Below are positions 12,241 to 25,690 of a DNA stretch of 64,000 nucleotides, one piece after another. The notes below the pieces were generated by a model. The model did not search any database. It was not told the DNA's origin and saw only the letters and a program-made list of their open reading frames with translations. Position 1 is the stretch's first letter. The number at the start of each line of letters is the position of its first letter. The translations under genes were made by a program, and so were the position numbers. Origin of the DNA: Halictus rubicundus (lineage: Eukaryota > Arthropoda > Insecta > Hymenoptera > Halictidae); contig NC_135151.1 in assembly GCF_050948215.1 (NCBI RefSeq), forward strand, positions 11,882,220-11,946,219. Reading direction: 5' to 3'.

Positions 12241-14116
12241 AGCACTCTACGTGAAACAAAAAAACGCAGTTAGCCATTTATTCGATTGAAGTGTTTGTTT
12301 AATTTCTTAAGAGGACCGCCTTGCCGCCTTGATGACTCTGTGTAACCACACACACGCATAGAAGAAACCCATATACGTATACGAAACTTGCAAAGGTTCA
12401 CGGGGGCTTAGGCTGACACTTCAATATCGCAATGAGCAATTCAGACGTGGTCAATTTGGTTTCCTAAAAGTCCAATCTTATTTGGGTGCTTTAATTACAG
12501 GTCGTGCTAACGAGTCAATACAGTTCCGTCTCGAGAATCCAAATCAATGTCTGTTTTGAAAATAGGAAATTTCTACCGCTTCTTCTTCTTCTTTTGAAGT
12601 TGTCCGCTCAACACTACTTACAATTAGTGCCAGAACGAGAGGGTATGTCATATTCTATTCTTTTCCAACAAGAGAAAGAGAAGACAAGAGAGGCCACTGC
12701 AGAGCCGACAACTTTATGAGATTTATGAACTCACGTGCGTCTCCTTCTCAGTTCTTTCATTTAATCAGGCCTTTCTCGGTTAATATAAAATACTATTATA
12801 TTAATATAATATATCCGTCCGAGGGATGAACTTCACACCTGCATTTCGATTGTACTGAAATTTTCGATACCTTTGCACCTTGCAAAGGTACTGACATATC
12901 CTCGATAAAAACATATAGTGCGATCATAAATTCGACCGGGAACTAAAGTACCTACTCATGTTTCGAACGTCGGGACAGAAGAATTGATAGAAATACGAGG
13001 TGCGAAGGGACTTCGGCGTCACTCCGGCTCGTATGAACTGTCTCAACTCTGTTTGAATCCAACGTTCTTTTCGTTTCGTTTCAACGTTAACGACTGTATA
13101 ACGTGCACAGAAACGTAAATGTTAATTAAAAAAAAGTCAAGGTAATTTCCAGTACCATTTTTCAACTGGTATCGGCCGGCATTGGTGGAAGTGAAATTTT
13201 CACATTCACATTTGTAAGGAATATTAAACGGAACGTGGTAGGGCATTAAATGAAACAGAGCCGACGCACAGCTGAAGAAAAAGACCGATTCAGTAGCCAA
13301 AAGCATATTTTTCGGTGTTACCAAAAAAAAAAAAAATGATTTGCCTTAATTGAAAGATAAATGCCTTTCACTAACTAATACAAAAGATTTTTTGTTCTGG
13401 GTCCTTTTATTTTCAAGTTATATGTATAACATTGAACCAAACTGCAAAGGAAAAGCCAACATAGATAAATTATATAAAGTAACACAAGATAACATTTGTT
13501 TGTTTTGATATTTAAACTTTGAGTCTTTTGCGATAAAATGATCCAAGTATATATAAAAAAATGTGTATGTTGCTACAAGAATCGGCTATTGTTATTGTAT
13601 AGTATGAAATTAAAAAACCACGATTTTTTACAGTTTCACTGTTAATATAGTCTTATTGAACCATTTGTCCCTTACCCGTGTACAAAAAATTATATTCGTC
13701 TAGAACCGTCTCTATAAAATATACCAATTTAACCGTTTTAGTACCACGCGGCGCACAGTGGTGCCATTTGGCCAACAAGCGGAAAAAATCAGTAAACACG
13801 AAACTACCCAAGAAAGTTTGAAAATTTGTGGAAAGCATGTCACAGGTACAATGCTTATTTGCCAAAAAAAAATTTTTTTTAAAGTTGTTACACTTTAACT
13901 AAAGTGGGGTAATTGGAAACCTCTGTATTAACGATCATTAATTTTTTATGGATGCATACAACAAATTCTTTAATAGATTTTGATCTGGCACTGATCGTTT
14001 TGGCAATGTGTAATATTGAACTAACTAACTGTGTTAAAAAAATCTCTGCCACCTTCGGCCAATATTCACTGTGATTTCAGTTTAAACTGTCAACTCCCAA
14101 AACTTTTTAAAATGAA

Positions 14117-14435
14117 TGGCGCCGAGGTTACGGTGTATTTGATGTTTTAGGCGAATTTTTTTAGGAATACATCTAACTAATAAAAACATTTTATTTTAGT
14201 GTTAATGACAATTCTTTTTGTTACATACATTATTTCTATAGCGCTCATTGAACCACTGTCAGAAAAATACCAGTAGTATTTTTGCAACAGTGGTCCAGTG
14301 AACGAAAACTTTGTTTATTTAACATAAAAAATTGTTATTAAATATTTTTTTTATATATGAATTTCATATTTTTCTTTATTATTAAAATGTATCCCCAAAA
14401 AGTTTCACCTAAAACATCAATCCTCACCGTCGCTG
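14117..14435. repeat. Inverted-repeat element with central hairpin
   Basis: GTTACGGTGTATTTGATGTT on the left matches the reverse complement of AACATCAATCCTCACCGTC on the right. A central hairpin around 14247-14302 pairs GTTCACTGGACCACTGT-type sequence. It is probably an old MITE; borders are approximate. Confidence 0.45.
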
Positions 14436-15032
14436 AATGTACTGTAGGTAGCCCCTTAAAGTAATAGATAGGAAAATCCAATCATTCTATTGTTACAGTT
14501 TATTATGGGGAAATTCTTTTTTACGGTTACCTGGTTCGCGGAGCTGACCAACATTTTGGCCTCATTTGGTAGAAAATTAAATTCAAATCAGAGACATTTT
14601 TAGAAGGCTGTTAATAGTCTTGGTGTGAACATTTTTCAGTTCAGTTGACATTTCTTCAATTTGTTTTACAGCGATCGCGGCGTAATCGAAAACAAGATAC
14701 GATTCTGCAGTGGTGAATTATTTAAAAATAAGTTTAATTGAGTTTAGTGCGGTATTTGTATAATAGTTATAAAAATGGAGTTTACGTATAAGTTTTTATC
14801 CATCATGTTTATAGAAAATACCAGTGTTAATAAGAAAGATTTTGTTTCCAAGATAGCGGAAGTAATTAAGAGCAGTTCAACTTCATCAAAGAAAAAAGAA
14901 ATATTAAATTATCTTCATCCATTCAAAAGTTATAGATTTTTGGCCATTGAATAGACCCTTTTTCACTGTGCGACGGTGAAACAGTCTGAAAAATAGAAGA
15001 ACGCTTTATTGAAGACTAGGATGTATGTAGAC

Positions 15033-15133
15033 CAGTGCTGTTCAGATCCTGCCCGTAGCTTGCCTGTGCCCACGGGCCACGGGCATTCGCAGCCGCCCTT
15101 GCCCGTCAATAGGCATGTATTGACACAGCTCTG
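15033..15133. mobile_element. 101-bp hAT-type MITE with 8-bp target duplication
   Basis: The element starts CAGTGCTGTTCAG and ends with the inverted form of CAGAGCTGTGTCA. It is flanked on both sides by the identical 8-mer ATGTAGAC (15025-15032 and 15134-15141). An 8-bp duplication with CAG...CTG ends is the hAT superfamily signature. The interior is GC-rich with GCCCGT-type repeats and non-coding. Confidence 0.85.
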
Positions 15134-17549
15134 ATGTAGACAGTGTGAGCGTCACTGGAAAAGTGCCTGCTCAGGCAAATTCTAACCCTAACCTCTAACC
15201 TAAAGACGCCTTGTTGCTAGCGTGTTCACTATCTCGGTTTATTGCACCCTTCAGTGCCCTGGGGTTTTCCCTAGGAGGGAACGCTTCGTGCTGTCGAGAC
15301 GCACGCTGCCAAATCTCGACATTCTTTCCTTCGAATTTTTTCGCACACTCAACGTGTTTTTACTATGTATTTACCATACGATATTGTAACAAACATTCTG
15401 AGTTCAGTAGTCTATGATGCAATACAGGATATCCCATAGCTTAGGGAAACTAATTCAACCGTGGAATCTACACATGAAAATAATAAGAAAACTTTACGTA
15501 AACATCTGCCCTATTTGTTCCTGTTTTCAAGTGATAGCAATTTCCAATAACTATTAGTTTTTCACTCAATATACCCACATAACTTTCTCGATTCTCTTCA
15601 ACCACTTTAAACTTACCCCTTACGACAAAGAAACTCAAGGTGACCTTCATATTTCGATAAAAAAGCAAAATAGAAAACAACTTATTACCACATTGTATGC
15701 TACTTTTGAAACCATACAACTTCCGTTTCAACAAACGTAACAAAGCCGCAGAGAACATTTTTGCAAAAGAAAAAGTTACTACTAATCACCTCAGGAATCA
15801 CCGCTTTCAAGGAAGTCCAACATTTTTCAGACACTCTGTATATATCTATATCTTAGTAACCATAAAGTCTTACATGCAATTACGATTTGAAAACTACTTT
15901 AATTGTCTCAACGACAATCTGAACTATAGCAAAGATGTACATAGTAAAATTTTTTGTGGTATTTTGTTTGTTTTACTTGGAACAGAGTTACATATAATCT
16001 GGTCGGCTTACTTAATACTTATACAGTGTGTAGAATTAATCACTATATTGGAAATTGGGCACAAGAAATTTTAATTATGTCGATAGTATTTATTAAATAG
16101 CTGGAAACACTCTGCCAACATTGATAAGAACGTTCGTGAACTCTTCTCAGCGCGAAACAAAATTCCACTCTCTCATGTTTGCGTTACTTAGCATTACACT
16201 ACTCAAGGTATTAGTTAGTTAAAACGGGAAAGACTAGTTCAAATCGTTATGTGAGAATACCTCTACAAAGATGAGAACGAGCTAACTGGTCATCAAGGTT
16301 CATTAATTCACGTGTTTCAAACTATTTTCCAGAAGTTGTCTGGTTTTAGCTATTCTTGCGACAAATTCTCTTTCACAGTGTCATACAATTTTTCGGAATA
16401 CCTTCTTCATTTTGGAGTTACAAGTACGTAACAACATGGACGAATTAGGTTTTCGTGCCACGTGCATAACTTGACTTGATAGCCATTTTATTTATTGTAT
16501 TACTAACTTTTTTGTAAAAGTAACTTGCAATACGCACACTTAAATACAGCAGTAATATTTAGAAATCCGATTAGTAAAAAAACGGACGAACATTTATTAA
16601 ATGTACTATGTTAAATGCATTACAGTTTCCATAATTGATTATAGAAAACTGTATATTAAGTTTATCATTTTGCGATATTCTGTTAAATATGTTACATTTG
16701 GAATCACTTATTTTATCGATATAAAACATTATTTGAAACAGCTAACAGTACTTTCAAAAAGTGACAAAAAACATTTGGAAACAATTTAAACAATACTATA
16801 TTTGTAGTAACAAAAGTTGTGCCTGAGTGTATCTTACAAATTCTTCTGGTACATTCCCCTCAGCGCAATAACAAGCGATCGTAGACGTTGAGGATCCCTG
16901 ATGGTGCTTTATGTCTCGCAGAACTGCTTGATCTTTTCGATTGAAAATGAAATCTACGTTGTAACTTTCCTTGACGTTTTTTTTTTCATAAGAATGATCT
17001 GCTCCGTCATTTGATATTGTTACATTTTGTCTCAGATTCGTGAATTTAAGATAAATCCAATAATTATTATTATTATCACGAATACTTTTTAAATAAATAT
17101 GAAGAAATCCAGTTTTTATTAACAGTAGAAATATATTAATAAAAATATGTACTGATGAATGTATACTGAAGAGGTAATTGCAAGGGCAACGCTCTACTAC
17201 TTTTAATTTCACAGATACTTATTATAACAGCCAAAAATATAGTGATATTTTAGTGACAACAAAAATATTCATATATATAATACTTATACGAAGCTTCTCA
17301 CTTGAACAATTTATTTGATCACCTATTTCTGATAGAATTAACTAGCACTTTTATTTTCCAACTAAATTAATTTATGTATGATTAGGATTAAATGACAAAT
17401 GGGCCAAATGACCAATGAATGAACACCACTTTCTAACGAATGCACGAGTGAACCGAGTATGATAATTATGATAATTATCCTAAAAAACTTATCATAGAAT
17501 TTTTTAACCACCTCAAAATACAAATTGCTAATCTCACGACACAATACTT

Positions 17550-18151
17550 ACCCTGAATACGTGGGATGTCGTTCGAACAACTGTTAAATAAATTAATATA
17601 GTGGCGAATAGGTTAAACAGAAATTAGATCTCTTTATCGAGACATCTGTGAATTTACAATAGTTACTGCATAAATTTCAACATGAAGAGGACATCATAAA
17701 TATTCTCTCTTCGAGTAATACGAATTATGTTTATCCACTGGTGGTGTTCATTTACTGGACAGGACATCTAGTATGCTTTATGGCTAACTTTCTCGTCACG
17801 ATTCCACTCATTGACTGCCGACGAAAACAGAGAGACCAAAGCGATCTTTACTGGTTCCAGTTGAAGGAAAAGGGTTCACGTTCGCGCCGGGTTCATTATT
17901 GTCTGCCAATTGCGAGTCGAAGAGGTGGAGTGACCGGATGGGTAGGCGTATACCAGGAACCTTCAGGAACAGCCAATGAAACCTCCTTTCACGATGTTTT
18001 ACATTATGTATTCTTTATGTTGCCAAGTCACTATCTGCCTGTGCTCCGCCCTTATCCACGCATATACACAGTGCAACTCGCCTGCTCTGCACTATTCAAC
18101 GTTCAGCAAAGAATGAAGTTGTTGCGTTTAGGGCGCTTTCACACCGATTAA
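17550..18151 (-). promoter_or_regulatory. Possible alternative 5' exon / promoter region of eya
   Basis: On the minus strand a consensus donor follows CGTATTCAGG (last exon base 17552, then GTAAGTATT). Upstream on the same strand the GC-richer segment to 18151 carries a GGGCGG box (near 18045) and ATTGG (near 17970). No protein-coding content is recognisable. Reading this as an alternative non-coding eya exon is inference only. Confidence 0.2.
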
Positions 18152-21100
18152 TATCGCAATGATAGACTATATGCGAGATCTCAAATTCCAGTTTATTTAT
18201 AAAATACAATGAAAACTAAACAAAAGAAACCGAACCATTTGCTTAAGTTTCCCATCTTCTAATACTGACCACGTAGCGGCTGAAAACTACTTTGTCCAAA
18301 CATCTTTTGGCAATTCTAATAGGTTTATGAAAATTTTCGATTATTAATGCTAGAACGCTCAAGGAGTCAGAAAGTGTTCTCGAAATTTCAAACATTGGCT
18401 TATTCGAGAGAAATTTGTGTAGAAGTCGGGTGGATTGTGTTGGAAAAATATTATCTGTAAAATCGTTATTACCCTGCTGTGAACACAATATAACCTTCCC
18501 CCTCAAACTGACATGAAATATTGTAAAATCTTAAGTGTCCAACCGTAAACGTGTCGATAGAGTTTATGGAAAATTCTAAGAGTTTTTGTTGTATGTTCCC
18601 AAAAACCTCAAGATTAACTTAACAGTGTGAACATTAATCAAAGAAATGGAATATTCGAAACATCTTTTTGCAATTGACACATTGGACTTCCTTTAACTTT
18701 TAGCTGCATGGTTTTGCTACTCAGCAACATATTAATATTGTTTAGTGTATTAGTGAAATGTAACAATTAGATGAAATGAACACAATAAATGCGTTAAATA
18801 CTAAGAGGATCATGCGCGTTAACTATTACAATCCACAGTTAACACCGCAAAAGGAGATAAAAAGTAAAAATTTAGATTGAACGTTTCCGAAATGAAGAAA
18901 AAATCCTAATTGGACATTGGTGCGAGTTTCTGCCACCCCCAAATGCTCGGTAATACGATATTCCACTATTTAACTCCTTGGAAGTGGAATGCGGATTCAA
19001 ACTGAAGGGAAAACTCAAGTATCATAATGAAATATAACGCGCAAATAGAAAACATTGAACTGCATTTATCCGGGCATAAGTGCTTGTATTTATGCATATG
19101 TATGTATACATACAGTGCAAAATGCTTAGGTTACTACAATTTCATTGTCCACTTCATTTTGTTCCTGATTACATGTAGGTATGCATACATAAATATTTTT
19201 AACGTATGTCGGTATAACATATGTATAACATAAAGGGGAAAAAAATGTTCTGTACGGGGTTACTAGTCACTAGTTAAGTTAGTACGAGGTTATTTTCCAT
19301 ATACATTTAAGAAAAAATTGAGAAATATCTTTATCATTTCATACATTATAAAAACCAATTAACACCAAGTGGTCATAATTGCAACGAGATAAGGTTTTAA
19401 CGACAATAGTTCATAACAGTTCTTGTTTTTCGAAAGACAGACAGTGCATTGATAAACAACACTAATTACAATTGCGTAAATATAACTAATCTTAATTGAA
19501 GATCATAATTATCTGCTCCGACAATTATGTATATCGGAATCGTGTACTCAGGGTAAATATTTCCCGTACGTTGTTTGGATTCGAATAAATCATTGTCAAG
19601 GATCGATTGTTTCGAGAAAGTCTTTACATGTCGCGCATGTCACATGTATGTATGTAGTACGTATGTACACGACGATTCTGTGTAAATGTCGATGCGATTG
19701 TTCGCCGTGGGACACATTAACAAGAAGTTATGCCGCGTATCGAAATACAACGAGAAACGAGAACATAATTAGCTCGGCAATATGTTTGCACGACAAAGGC
19801 GCTTGATTTCATTTTCAATATCGGTACAATTGTCGGACAAAAGCGATTACACAGTACGCATTTCTCGCTTTTATACTCTACAAAAAAGAATTAATCCTCT
19901 TCCCGCCCAGGTGACCAGAGATTATTAGGCCAGAATATTGTAGTTACATAACATCCGTTAGAATGAAAATTAAACAACAATCTTAAACAGTTATTTGAAT
20001 AAAGAAGCATACTGAAAAATTTGTCAATTTGTAATCTTTACTCATTGTAAAAGAAAACATTTGAAATACATCATTTTGGTAGGCATGGTAGTTCACCCTG
20101 ATGTTAAAACCATCAATAAAGCATTCATCACTCTTGGCTGTTATTCTTTTAGATGGTGATTCTTGCATCTTTATGAGCTAAACTAGAATGTTTATTTTAA
20201 GTAAAATTAAAAAACACAGAACAACATTTTTCTAGATAAGTGTCATATTTACCATGTTCTGATAATAGCAAGATGAGCTTGCTGATTCGCAAGTGTAGCT
20301 GTTCCGTAAAGATTGTTCTATAAAGTGTAATTTCTTTTTACATAAACCGATTTCTTGAATAATTTTGCGCACAAATGATCTAGTTTAATTATCAAAAACT
20401 CCAGAGTTTATGAAATATTGAAATGCAAAATAAATATAAATATACATTTGTTATCGATTTTATTTAATTTTTGATTTTTTTCTTATTTGCGTTCAAACAG
20501 TTATTGCACGAAAATAATTAATATTTGTGCATTAATTTCTGATGAAACCATGAAATCCGTATAATTCGATTCTCCCATCTCTACAGGAACTAATCAAACT
20601 CGGGATTGTGTGGGCAGCTGTTAAAGAAACGTTTGGTGAACATGGTGAATGGAACAGAACTTGATATATCTGTTTACATTGAATTCACAAATTTATTTGC
20701 GTAATACGAAGCTTAGCGTAGTCATACAAAGGCGTCACGTCGCACGCTATCCTCTTTTCTTTTCTAATGTCACTTTCACGACTGAAAGACAATTACTTTG
20801 CTCTACAATCGTAGAACTTTTATATCATTAAATTTTTCGAATGTGCCTACTGTTGAGTCCGAGGCGATCAAAAATACGTCAATTGTGCCTGAATATATTT
20901 AAATTATTATTTAACACACTATCGATTAAACTGTTTCTCTTCTACTTTAAACATTAAAAAAAAAAGTAACTGCAATGTGTTGTCTCTGTTTTACAAACAG
21001 TAAAGGAAAACTGATGTGCCTTCATGGCTATACCAGTTGTTATACACAATTCTTAACGAACAGAAAATGTAATGTGTGTGTAATGTTGGCTGATTTCTCC

Positions 21101-21771
21101 GTAATTAGAACCAAATCAGATTTGAAATTCAATAAGAAAACACTTGGAACATGAAATTCTTCTCCTTAAATAATGTTCTAGAAATTTCAGAAAAAAGAGT
21201 TCTTTACAGCTGTTCAAATCACTTTTTCTTAATAGTTTATTGCAAAAACATTGTTGCATTTTAAACCTTTAACTACGGCTGTCGTCAATAGACGACGACA
21301 CGGAACTTTCGGGAGATACGGCAGTCGTCAATAAGCGATTTGATTAATTATGTCGGGAACGATTTATTTTATCGAGATTGCGTCGATGCAACAAGTGCAT
21401 AGAGTGTTTATGTTTCTTATGTACACAAATCATCACATATAGACAAGAAATGAATGTACAACTTTGCATTTGTACAACTTTTCTTCTTTTTTTGTTTTGC
21501 GTGTAGACAGACACATTAGTGAATATACACCAGTAGCTAAAGGATTAAATTTGTCTGTAACCATGCCGTTACATTCATAATTTCCTTCGGTACGATTACA
21601 AATTTGACACAAATCATTTCTTTCAAATGCATCAAAAGACCGAAGTACTGCCCCGTTAAGTTAAAACACTGTACGATCCTTCTCAACTGAAATTTTTATA
21701 AAATCACAGACATATCTTTAAATGTAGCAGTAGGTATGACAACAAGCAACGTTTCATATATATTATATGTA

Positions 21772-22467
21772 CTCAGGCTCACGAAAATATTCAATCACCC
21801 TTTAAAACAGTATAACTTTTTTTAAATTGGACCAAACGAACTGACTTTTTTGGAGCAATTAGAAGAATTGGTTTACCGAATGACGTGCAAAAAAGATTTC
21901 GAAAAAATTGCAATTGCTAGGAATTCCTCTTGCTAGGAAGAGCAAATAAAAAAGGCACTTTCCAAAACTTTTTTATTTGAGCCTGTAATGAAAATTGAAA
22001 ATATACATTTTGTAGATCTGTGTTAGTTATGCAGGTATCGAAAATTTCATCGAAATCGGTTGACGCAGATAAAAACGGCAAGCATCGAAAGATGTTAGAA
22101 TCTGTGGGTTTTAAGCAGAAACTGACCAAAAGTTGTGAAAAACTATGATTTTCAACATCTTTAACTATTTGTAGCTCGTGTGTATATTAACCGATTTCGA
22201 TGAAATTTTCAGCATGTGTATAACTAACATAGATCTACAAAACGGGCATTTTACATTTCTATTACAGGATCAAATAAAGAAGTTGTAGAAAGTGCTATTT
22301 TTATTTTCTCATGTAATTCTTAACAATTGCAACTTTTTCAAAATCTTTTCTGCACATCATTTGGAAAACCAATTCTTCCAATTGCTCAAAAAAGTCTGGT
22401 CGTTTGGTCCAATTTAAAAAGAGTTATACTGTTTTAAAGGGCGTTCGAATACTTTCGTGAGCCTGTG
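21772..22467. mobile_element. 696-bp MITE, ends CTCAGGCTCACGAAA (full copy)
   Basis: Terminal inverted repeats exceed 80 bp: CAGGCTCACGAAAATATTC on the left, CAGGCTCACGAAAGTATTC in reverse complement on the right, followed in both by shared AAAACAGTATAACT and AATTGGACCAAACGA blocks. Two inner inverted pairs are built on TTTTGTAGATCTGTGTTAG and TTTCATCGAAATCGGTT. TA flanks both sides. It is non-coding; a second, truncated copy lies at 29244-29715. Confidence 0.85.
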
Positions 22468-22649
22468 TATATACCTGAATACGCTGACTGTTGTGTCACC
22501 CATATTAACAGAGAATTTTTGCGCTAACAGGGCGAATGTATTAAGTATGCCTACGATTTACGAAATGCGAGGGAATTGAAAGATGAAAATTCAGATGAAC
22601 ATCTGGCGTCGTAACATCTCAGTGTTCGTTTTGTTAACAAAATTACTAA

Positions 22650-25600
22650 GGACTTTGTCTAATTGTTACGGTCGCCGAGTGGCCGCTCACCACTCAACTT
22701 ATCTCTCACTCGTTACCCGAAACTCCGTATTCAGATAATAAATTCATCCGTCTCTGCAAAAAATTACGCGTACGCGTCCTTTCGGTGGAGCTATGCGAAG
22801 GGCACGTTATTCGAAATTGTGTTATTATTTACTTCCCCGAAGAATAGAGGTCCCGGAGAGGAAAGACGAAAGGCGCTCGTGGCTTATCTAAACAAAACGT
22901 GCGGCGAAGTGTTTAAAGCAGGCGAGTTGCTTAGGTTGCTGCTATCCGGCCATCCATCAGCCGTCAAAGAAATGCAATGAAACGAGAGGAATGCGTTGCC
23001 GGTGCGGCATATAGGTACGTGCACCGTACCTAGTCACTGTGCACGACACTCCGTGTCCCACGGAGCACGGTCAGCTTACATTTGAAAGGCGGAAAAAGAA
23101 AAATAAGAAGAGGGATGGTTACACTGCGGGTCAAGACAAAAGGTTCTAGCCCGGAACGCCCTGACGGCTCTGGTAACCGTTCCCAACCGTTGCAGCCATG
23201 GAAATCGCGAGAGCTCCCGACTCACTCTATTAAGAATATTTTGTTCGCCACGATCGGTCACGACCGCCACAACCAAAATCATTTTTGCTTCGACAGTCTT
23301 GGATCTGACGGAACTTCGTATCCTCATTCCGTCACCGGCGCTGTACGTATTAATTACCCGGTGTTCTTGTGGGCGGAGCTGTCTTATTACGTCGCGGGCA
23401 GCGGCCAGTTTTCTAGCGGGAACGTACAATGTATGTATGTGCATGTTACTTAGCGCTACACAGCGGCCAACCAATTAAAATACATTACTGGTAACGAACC
23501 GAATGAGATGCATAAGTTACGCATGCTCAATTGATAATAACTTTACACGTGTGTGCACGTGCGCGCGCGCACGCACCGAACCACGTCCGCGTAACATGCG
23601 TGACTCCTGCACATCTAATAATTTAAGGAACCCACACATACTCGTGCGAAACCATAGGATGCGATACATCATGCTTCCCACGTGGCGGTTGTTGAGAAAT
23701 TTTATTTAATTGAATTGTCAGAACCGATTCTTTTTTTTTTTTTCTTGAACTATTTCGATACGGTGTCTTTGGCATTAACAAGATCGCAACATTTTTCGCT
23801 TCAATCGTTGCTTTAGACTGCCAAGGCCTACTCGTTCATCGGGGAGAGTTCGTATTTGAATCGTCGCGTTGAAAATAATCATAGTTGCACGGTCGATAGA
23901 ACCGAGCATAAATAAAATATTCGTTCAAAGTTCAAACCTTATATTCGGTGTTGGATCAAACGAAGATGCTTCGATAAAAATTCTCGTGGATCAAGGAAGC
24001 AGTAGCTGGTGTCCTTCCGATAGCAACATCATCATCCCTCCTCGTGTCGTTGGCTCGTAATTGAGTGCGTGTAGAAGACGCACTTGACGGTGTTCGAGCA
24101 CACTATCTCTCACTTTTCTCGCACTTTCCACAACCACGAGATCATCGTGACCACCGGAGGATACTCTGTCACTGATCGTTATGACCCTAACGACACCCAA
24201 GACAGAGGAGAAAAAAAAGAGGGGGAGAGGAAAATCAATCGTCGAAAACTCGAGAAACCACTTGTCAGACCGAAGGAAGAGGACTAGCGACGAACTTGAT
24301 GAATAGGAAACGGTAGATCGGCAAATTGCGTTTTTGGAAACGTATCCTGTGTTTTCTCCCTGCGTGTAGCCTTCGCGACAAAGGGTGAAATGCGCGTCCA
24401 CGTCTCGTTTCGTCTCGTTTCGTTTCCTCTCGCCTCTTGTCTCGTGTCTCGTCTCGTTTCGCCGCGACGAACCGAATCGAACAATGCTCGATCTCTCTAG
24501 GCGAGGAGACGGGTTCGGTACGCCGTGCTTTTCGTACGTCGAGGCTTTCTGACGGATTCTCTCTCGTCTCTCACGGACGCAGCCGCCAGGCACTATTGTT
24601 TCCCTGCGGAGGGTATCGGCTCAGCTCGGCGTGCGATACGCTACAGCCTGTAGAGTTCTGAGCATGCGAAATGTCGCTTGCCACCCCCGCCCGGTGGTCA
24701 CGTGGTTGGCCGGCCCGGTTCTGTATCTCTTTCGCTCTTTCGTCCCCCGTCTCTATTCCTCTTCCCCTCTTTGTCCTGCTGTCGGTGTTCACCCTGGTCG
24801 TCTCACTCCGTCCGTTGGACGCACACAGGTCGCTCGTTAATTAGAATGAGAGGAGCAAACAGCAACTCGCTCGGCCACTCAGCTGTGCGAAACAGAGACA
24901 AACAGACGACGAAGGACGGTGTACAACGGAAAAGAAAGATAGAAGGCAGCGAGTTACCCCCTCATTCGAATAATTGTCACCTCCTGTCACCGTTCGTTTT
25001 TATGAATCGTCCGGAACTGACAAGCTAGCAGCGCTGTATGGTCCTTTTTTCTTCCTGTAATACTCAAGAGAAACCCCCGAGGGAATAGTAATCGAGCTGA
25101 TCTATGATATTGATAACGGGAAAAAAATTAACCAAGCACTCGTGGGATAAAGAAATTAGCAGCGATCGGTTGTGAAACGGCTTCCACGTGACAGTGATCG
25201 TCGCAGCTCCATTGGAAATTGTTAGTTCTCGAAAGATTCGATAGATTCGATGGATCACCGCGGCGTTTGCGCGTTCATTGTGTCCACGGCGCTACGCGTA
25301 CACAATTATTTGGATTTAACACCTTTTTTTTGGGTTGGGACTTTGGGACAGGTTCTCAAACATACGCGCCGGGAGATGTGACGCGACAACGATAGTCCAC
25401 GTTGTTTTTTTTTTTTACATCACGACACTACGTGGCACGTTTCTTGTTTTCTCCTTTTTCTCTCCTTTGTTTTATAATCGGAGATAGAGAATTCTTGACG
25501 GGAGGTCCAACGGTCCCGCGTCATATTCGTTGGCTTCTCGGAAGGAGACTGTGTTCTTCTATTCTTTTTTGTCCGTTTATTGATTATGGCGTGATAAAAA

Positions 25601-25690
25601 CACAGCAAAATATTTACGCCTGCCGTTTCGCATTGAAAAGAAGTTTTATGCATTCTTGGACGAAACTATGACTGATTAAACCTACGAATT
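22650..25690. promoter_or_regulatory. GC-rich, CpG-rich island within the eya upstream region
   Basis: About 3 kb is clearly richer in G+C and CpG than the surrounding AT-rich DNA. It contains CACGTG (24698), CCGCCC-type boxes, CCACGTGGC-like blocks and long pyrimidine runs (24725-24780). Open frames on both strands are compositional and lack family features. Such islands in insect genomes often mark developmental promoters or enhancers. I cannot assign a transcript. Confidence 0.4.
24401..24460. repeat. Degenerate CGTCTCGTTT tandem repeat
   Basis: CGTCTCGTTT occurs in tandem at 24401-24420 and then decays into CGTTTCCTCTCGCCTCTTG and related copies to about 24460, inside the GC-rich island. 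Confidence 0.7.

Noticed and set aside
14775..14954. 59-codon frame with Lys-rich middle (KDFVSKIAEVIKSS)
   Set aside because: Preceded by a possible acceptor but no partner exon or homologue could be named; not enough support.
15182..15202. Telomere-like CCTAA runs
   Set aside because: Only a few degenerate units; not a telomeric or interstitial array.
16796..17212. 138-codon minus-strand frame
   Set aside because: AT-rich composition, no recognisable domain, no splice or promoter context; likely chance.
17741..18151. 136-codon plus-strand frame
   Set aside because: Sits in a GC-richer patch that is better explained as regulatory; no family features.
22663..22980. 105-codon plus-strand frame in the GC-rich island
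   Set aside because: Long frames are expected in GC-rich DNA because stops are rare; both strands are open here and neither looks like a protein family.
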